The notes beneath the pieces were generated by a model. It worked only from the letters and a program-made list of their open reading frames with translations. It had not been told where the DNA came from and ran no database searches. 64,000 nucleotides of DNA. It comes from Planctobacterium marinum. Lineage in GTDB: Bacteria > Pseudomonadota > Gammaproteobacteria > Enterobacterales > Alteromonadaceae. Shown here one piece after another: positions 63,931 through 64,000 of this stretch (positions within the stretch are counted from its first letter, which is position 1; each line of letters opens with the position of its first letter). The stretch lies in the NCBI RefSeq assembly GCF_036322805.1, contig NZ_AP027272.1, forward strand, positions 3,782,001 to 3,846,000, given 5' to 3'. A program made the translations under genes and the position numbers.

Positions 63931-64000
63931 TTAGCTGGCTATGTCTCGCAATTTAGGTACAGCAAAAAACAGATTGTCTAACGCCAGATCAACGTCTGCT
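63931..64000 (-). CDS. C-terminal end of an unidentified protein (partial)
   Basis: The last 23 codons of a minus-strand gene enter at the right edge: ADVDLALDNLFFAVPKLRDI, then AS and stop (63931-63933). The short piece reads like an ordinary helical protein end. In related genomes iron-sulphur assembly genes can lie upstream of ndk, but nothing in these residues identifies one. Confidence 0.5.
   Translation of the reverse strand, partial: ADVDLALDNLFFAVPKLRDIAS

Overview
The window (about 44 percent GC by eye) looks like the chromosome of a marine gammaproteobacterium of the order Alteromonadales, family Alteromonadaceae (Glaciecola/Aliiglaciecola/Alteromonas-like). The basis is the polar-flagellum gene set with flgP, flgT, flaG and cheV-cheR, several tandem flagellins, the sigma-54/sigma-28 promoter architecture, and the ndk-rlmN-pilW-rodZ-ispG-hisS-yfgM-bamB-der housekeeping block. 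Genus-level placement is inference.

Left part (1-11470, minus strand): a tightly coupled operon for a nonulosonic acid, pseB-pseC-pseF-GT9-pseI-pseG-pseH. It runs on without a break into an acyl module: acyl carrier protein, ketoreductase-type SDR, AMP-forming ligase, LuxE-type acyl-protein synthetase and LuxC-type acyl reductase. It is followed at the window edge by the N-terminal nucleotidyltransferase domain of a probable fused phosphoenolpyruvate mutase. Together these would make and decorate a flagellin glycan, possibly with an unusual acyl/aldehyde-derived group and a phosphonate.

11518-20397 (minus): filament genes flaG-fliD-fliS-fliT-like plus four 276-residue flagellin paralogues. 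Each flagellin has its own sigma-28 promoter and, for most, an intrinsic terminator. The spaces between them are long and full of hairpins. They hold a triplicated 78-nt repeat, a diverged fourth copy behind a consensus sigma-54 promoter on the opposite strand, and REP-like mosaic repeats. The repeats are antisense-complementary to the ribosome-binding region of two flagellin leaders. This is the most novel part of the window.

20817-39371: a sialidase-fold protein gene (plus) converges on the rod/hook operon flgBCDE | flgFGHIJKL. The two halves are separated by a terminator and a second sigma-54 promoter. Next come cheR-cheV, divergent flgA, flgMN behind a perfect sigma-28 promoter, and flgP/flgT behind divergent sigma-54-like promoters.

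39443-47895: a tRNA-Arg(CCU), a small HTH protein, a SmrA-type protein, purL, mltF, tadA and several small proteins. 48027-64000: guaA, guaB, xseA, a DMT exporter, der, bamB, yfgM, hisS, ispG, rodZ, pilW (with a LysM domain), rlmN, a MITE-like element, ndk, and the end of one more gene. Apart from the small proteins and the MITE-like element, this half is ordinary housekeeping sequence.
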